A stretch of DNA of 31,426 bases from a virus: positions 1 through 31,426 of the IMG/VR virus record IMGVR_UViG_3300025759_009344, one strand, 5' to 3'. Below, piece by piece: positions 30,041 through 31,426 of the stretch (its first letter is position 1; each line of letters opens with the position of its first letter). The position numbers and the translations under genes were made by a program. Under the pieces are notes generated by a model. The model did no database searches and was not told the DNA's origin. It saw nothing but the letters and a program-made list of their open reading frames with translations.

Positions 30041-30924
30041 TTAATCAGGTATGCGTATTTTTCTTTGTTTTGGATTAGATATACTGGAAAATTATTTTCT
30101 TCATTTAACTCAATAGTCCTATACCTGGCATTGTCCTGTCCCAAAGGAGATCTGTCCTCTTCTATTCTTTTAGTTACTTGAGATAATAAGGTTTCATTAT
30201 TCAGTTCAATATGAGAACATCCCTTTATTTTTCTCACAACTCTTTCATAGAAAGAATTTTTATTTGGACTTCCTACAGTGCTCCAATGCCATCCACCAGG
30301 ATAAATTCTTGAATTATTTTCATTAGGAAGTTCTCTACGCATCTGTGTCATGGTATACTTTTTCAGAATAGAGAAACTAAACATTTTAGTTCCAATCCAC
30401 CTACGTCTTCCCTCACAATCAAAATCCATTGTTTGTGAATGGATAGTTCCCGTCGTCTCAATCCAATTCAAATAACCTTGAAAATTATCTTGAGAGAAAT
30501 TATATACTACATTACTGTCATAGAAACTATTCAACTCTTTTAATACATCTGGATTTGGAATTTCATCCAAATCACTCCATATGATTATATCATCATCACT
30601 ACAGTGTTTTTCTAGAACTTTTTTGATGCTATCTTTTTCATAAGCATCCTGTTGAAAAGTTCTATGTCCATGAATCCCATACAAATTTGAAACTGTATCC
30701 AAATCTTCTTGAGTTGGTGAATCTATTTTCGTGTATATAATTTTATCATGAAACTCTTCAAAGAGATGTTTATTATTTTCATAGTAAAACTCTTTCTTAA
30801 TTCCCGAATGAGTTTCATCATATTCAGATATTACAAAATAATCAACATAATCATTTAACAAATTAAAACGAATTTCGAGAAGATCGAGTTCGCCGTTGAA
30901 TAAAAATACGTCAAATACTTTCAT
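30037..30924 (-). CDS. GT17-like glycosyltransferase (N-acetylglucosaminyltransferase-type)
   Basis: 295 residues. VFDVFLFNGELDLLEIRFN, VDYFVISEYDETHSG, IIWSDLDEIPNPDVLKEL and WHWSTVGSPN are the characteristic motifs of the GT17 family, which in animals adds bisecting GlcNAc. A bacterial-type homologue with SDLDE as metal site. Overlaps the epimerase stop by ATGA. Confidence 0.83.
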   Translation of the reverse strand: MKVFDVFLFNGELDLLEIRFNLLNDYVDYFVISEYDETHSGIKKEFYYENNKHLFEEFHDKIIYTKIDSPTQEDLDTVSNLYGIHGHRTFQQDAYEKDSIKKVLEKHCSDDDIIIWSDLDEIPNPDVLKELNSFYDSNVVYNFSQDNFQGYLNWIETTGTIHSQTMDFDCEGRRRWIGTKMFSFSILKKYTMTQMRRELPNENNSRIYPGGWHWSTVGSPNKNSFYERVVRKIKGCSHIELNNETLLSQVTKRIEEDRSPLGQDNARYRTIELNEENNFPVYLIQNKEKYAYLIK

Positions 30925-31426
30925 AATTTCTCCGAATTGATTTGCTCAGTAATCCACCCATAAGTTTTAGCAATACCCTCTTCAAGAGTTTGGGAATAAT
31001 CCCATCCCAGTTTCTCACGAATCAAATCATTATTAGAATTGCGACCACGGACCCCAAGAGGACCGTCAATATGATTTTTACTTACTTCCTTACCAGCAAC
31101 CTTAGAGGCAGTATCAACCAGTTGATTGATAGTAACCATTTCTTCGGATCCAATATTAACTGGTCCGATAAAATCAGAATCCATAAGTCTACGGGTTGCT
31201 TCAATACATTCATCAATAAACAAGAAAGAACGTGTTTGCAGTCCATCACCCCACACATCAATAGTTCCACCTTCTTCTGGGAGATATGCTACCTTACGGC
31301 AGATTGCTGCTGGTGCCTTTTCTCTTCCACCATCCCATGTACCTTCGGGACCAAAGATATTATGATATCTGGCAACACGAACAGGAATATTATAATTGCG
31401 ATGATAGGCAAAATAAAGACGTTCCG
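30921..31426 (-). CDS. GDP-mannose 3,5-epimerase-like SDR, C-terminal half (5' end beyond window)
   Basis: 168 codons visible, frame open to the window edge. The segments VRVARYHNIFGPEGTWDGGR, EKAPAAICRK, WGDGLQTRSFLFIDECIEA, INQLVDTASKVAGKE and GVRGRNSNN match GDP-mannose 3,5-epimerase, which makes GDP-L-galactose and GDP-L-gulose. The catalytic Tyr/Lys region lies outside. Related enzymes epimerise GDP-heptose derivatives, so a heptose substrate is also possible. Confidence 0.85.
   Translation of the reverse strand, partial: ERLYFAYHRNYNIPVRVARYHNIFGPEGTWDGGREKAPAAICRKVAYLPEEGGTIDVWGDGLQTRSFLFIDECIEATRRLMDSDFIGPVNIGSEEMVTINQLVDTASKVAGKEVSKNHIDGPLGVRGRNSNNDLIREKLGWDYSQTLEEGIAKTYGWITEQINSEKL

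Noticed and set aside
1-31426. CRISPR arrays, insertion sequences, tRNA genes or attachment sites
   Set aside because: No regularly spaced repeats, transposase or integrase genes, or tRNA-like folds were seen; the only mobile elements are introns and homing endonucleases.

Overview
The window is a piece of a T4-like cyanophage (cyanomyovirus) genome. The evidence is a photosystem II psbA gene beside two high-light-inducible (hli) genes, a plant-type ferredoxin, a phosphate-binding protein (pstS) and a peroxiredoxin, all in densely packed genes with T4-type late promoters (TATAAATA or close variants). Almost everything lies on the minus strand; only three small secreted-protein genes near the left end run on the plus strand. 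The host is most likely a marine Synechococcus or Prochlorococcus (inference).

Left end (1-2130): psbA is split by two group I introns. Exon 1 (1739-1917) and exon 2 (203-1025) join to exactly 334 codons. The last 25 or so codons (exon 3) lie beyond position 1. Both 5' splice sites can be placed by a P1 helix with the required U.G pair. Intron 1 carries a LAGLIDADG homing endonuclease gene with its own late promoter. Intron 2 is at least 202 nt and shows no ORF in the window. psbA starts from a composite sigma-70/late promoter and has a long, foldable leader.

Region 2130-10950: small secreted, membrane and virion-associated genes. There are three plus-strand secreted proteins with an HNH homing endonuclease wedged between them. 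Minus-strand genes follow: two LamG lectin-fold paralogues, a staphylococcal-nuclease-like enzyme, a 33-residue lysine-rich peptide, several one-helix membrane proteins, a secreted HExxH zinc metallopeptidase and a lipoprotein tail-lysozyme. Late-promoter-like elements sit about 20-35 nt upstream of many of these starts, often overlapping the previous gene's stop codon.

Region 11030-14840: auxiliary metabolic genes. One operon (12669 down to 11087) reads hli, acidic protein, 28-aa membrane peptide, petF, hli, peroxiredoxin. It has a near-consensus sigma-70 promoter and a rho-independent terminator. Upstream is a second operon, a small outer-membrane-barrel-like protein followed by pstS, behind three 11-bp-spaced Pho-box-like repeats. 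A third gene, a related barrel-like protein, has the same composite promoter as psbA.

Region 14830-31426: a long glycan-synthesis operon in which most genes overlap by a few bases. It encodes glycosyltransferases (GT25-, GT11-, GT2-, GT92-, GT17-like and other fucosyltransferase-like), three SAM methyltransferases (one FkbM), SDR sugar epimerases/reductases, a GDP-mannose 3,5-epimerase, a heptose-type precursor set (GHMP kinase, SIS isomerase, HAD-nucleotidyltransferase fusion) and an RfbH/E1-type PLP/iron-sulfur 3-dehydrase. Together they look able to make and transfer unusual deoxy or heptose sugars, either to modify the host surface or to decorate the virion (inference).
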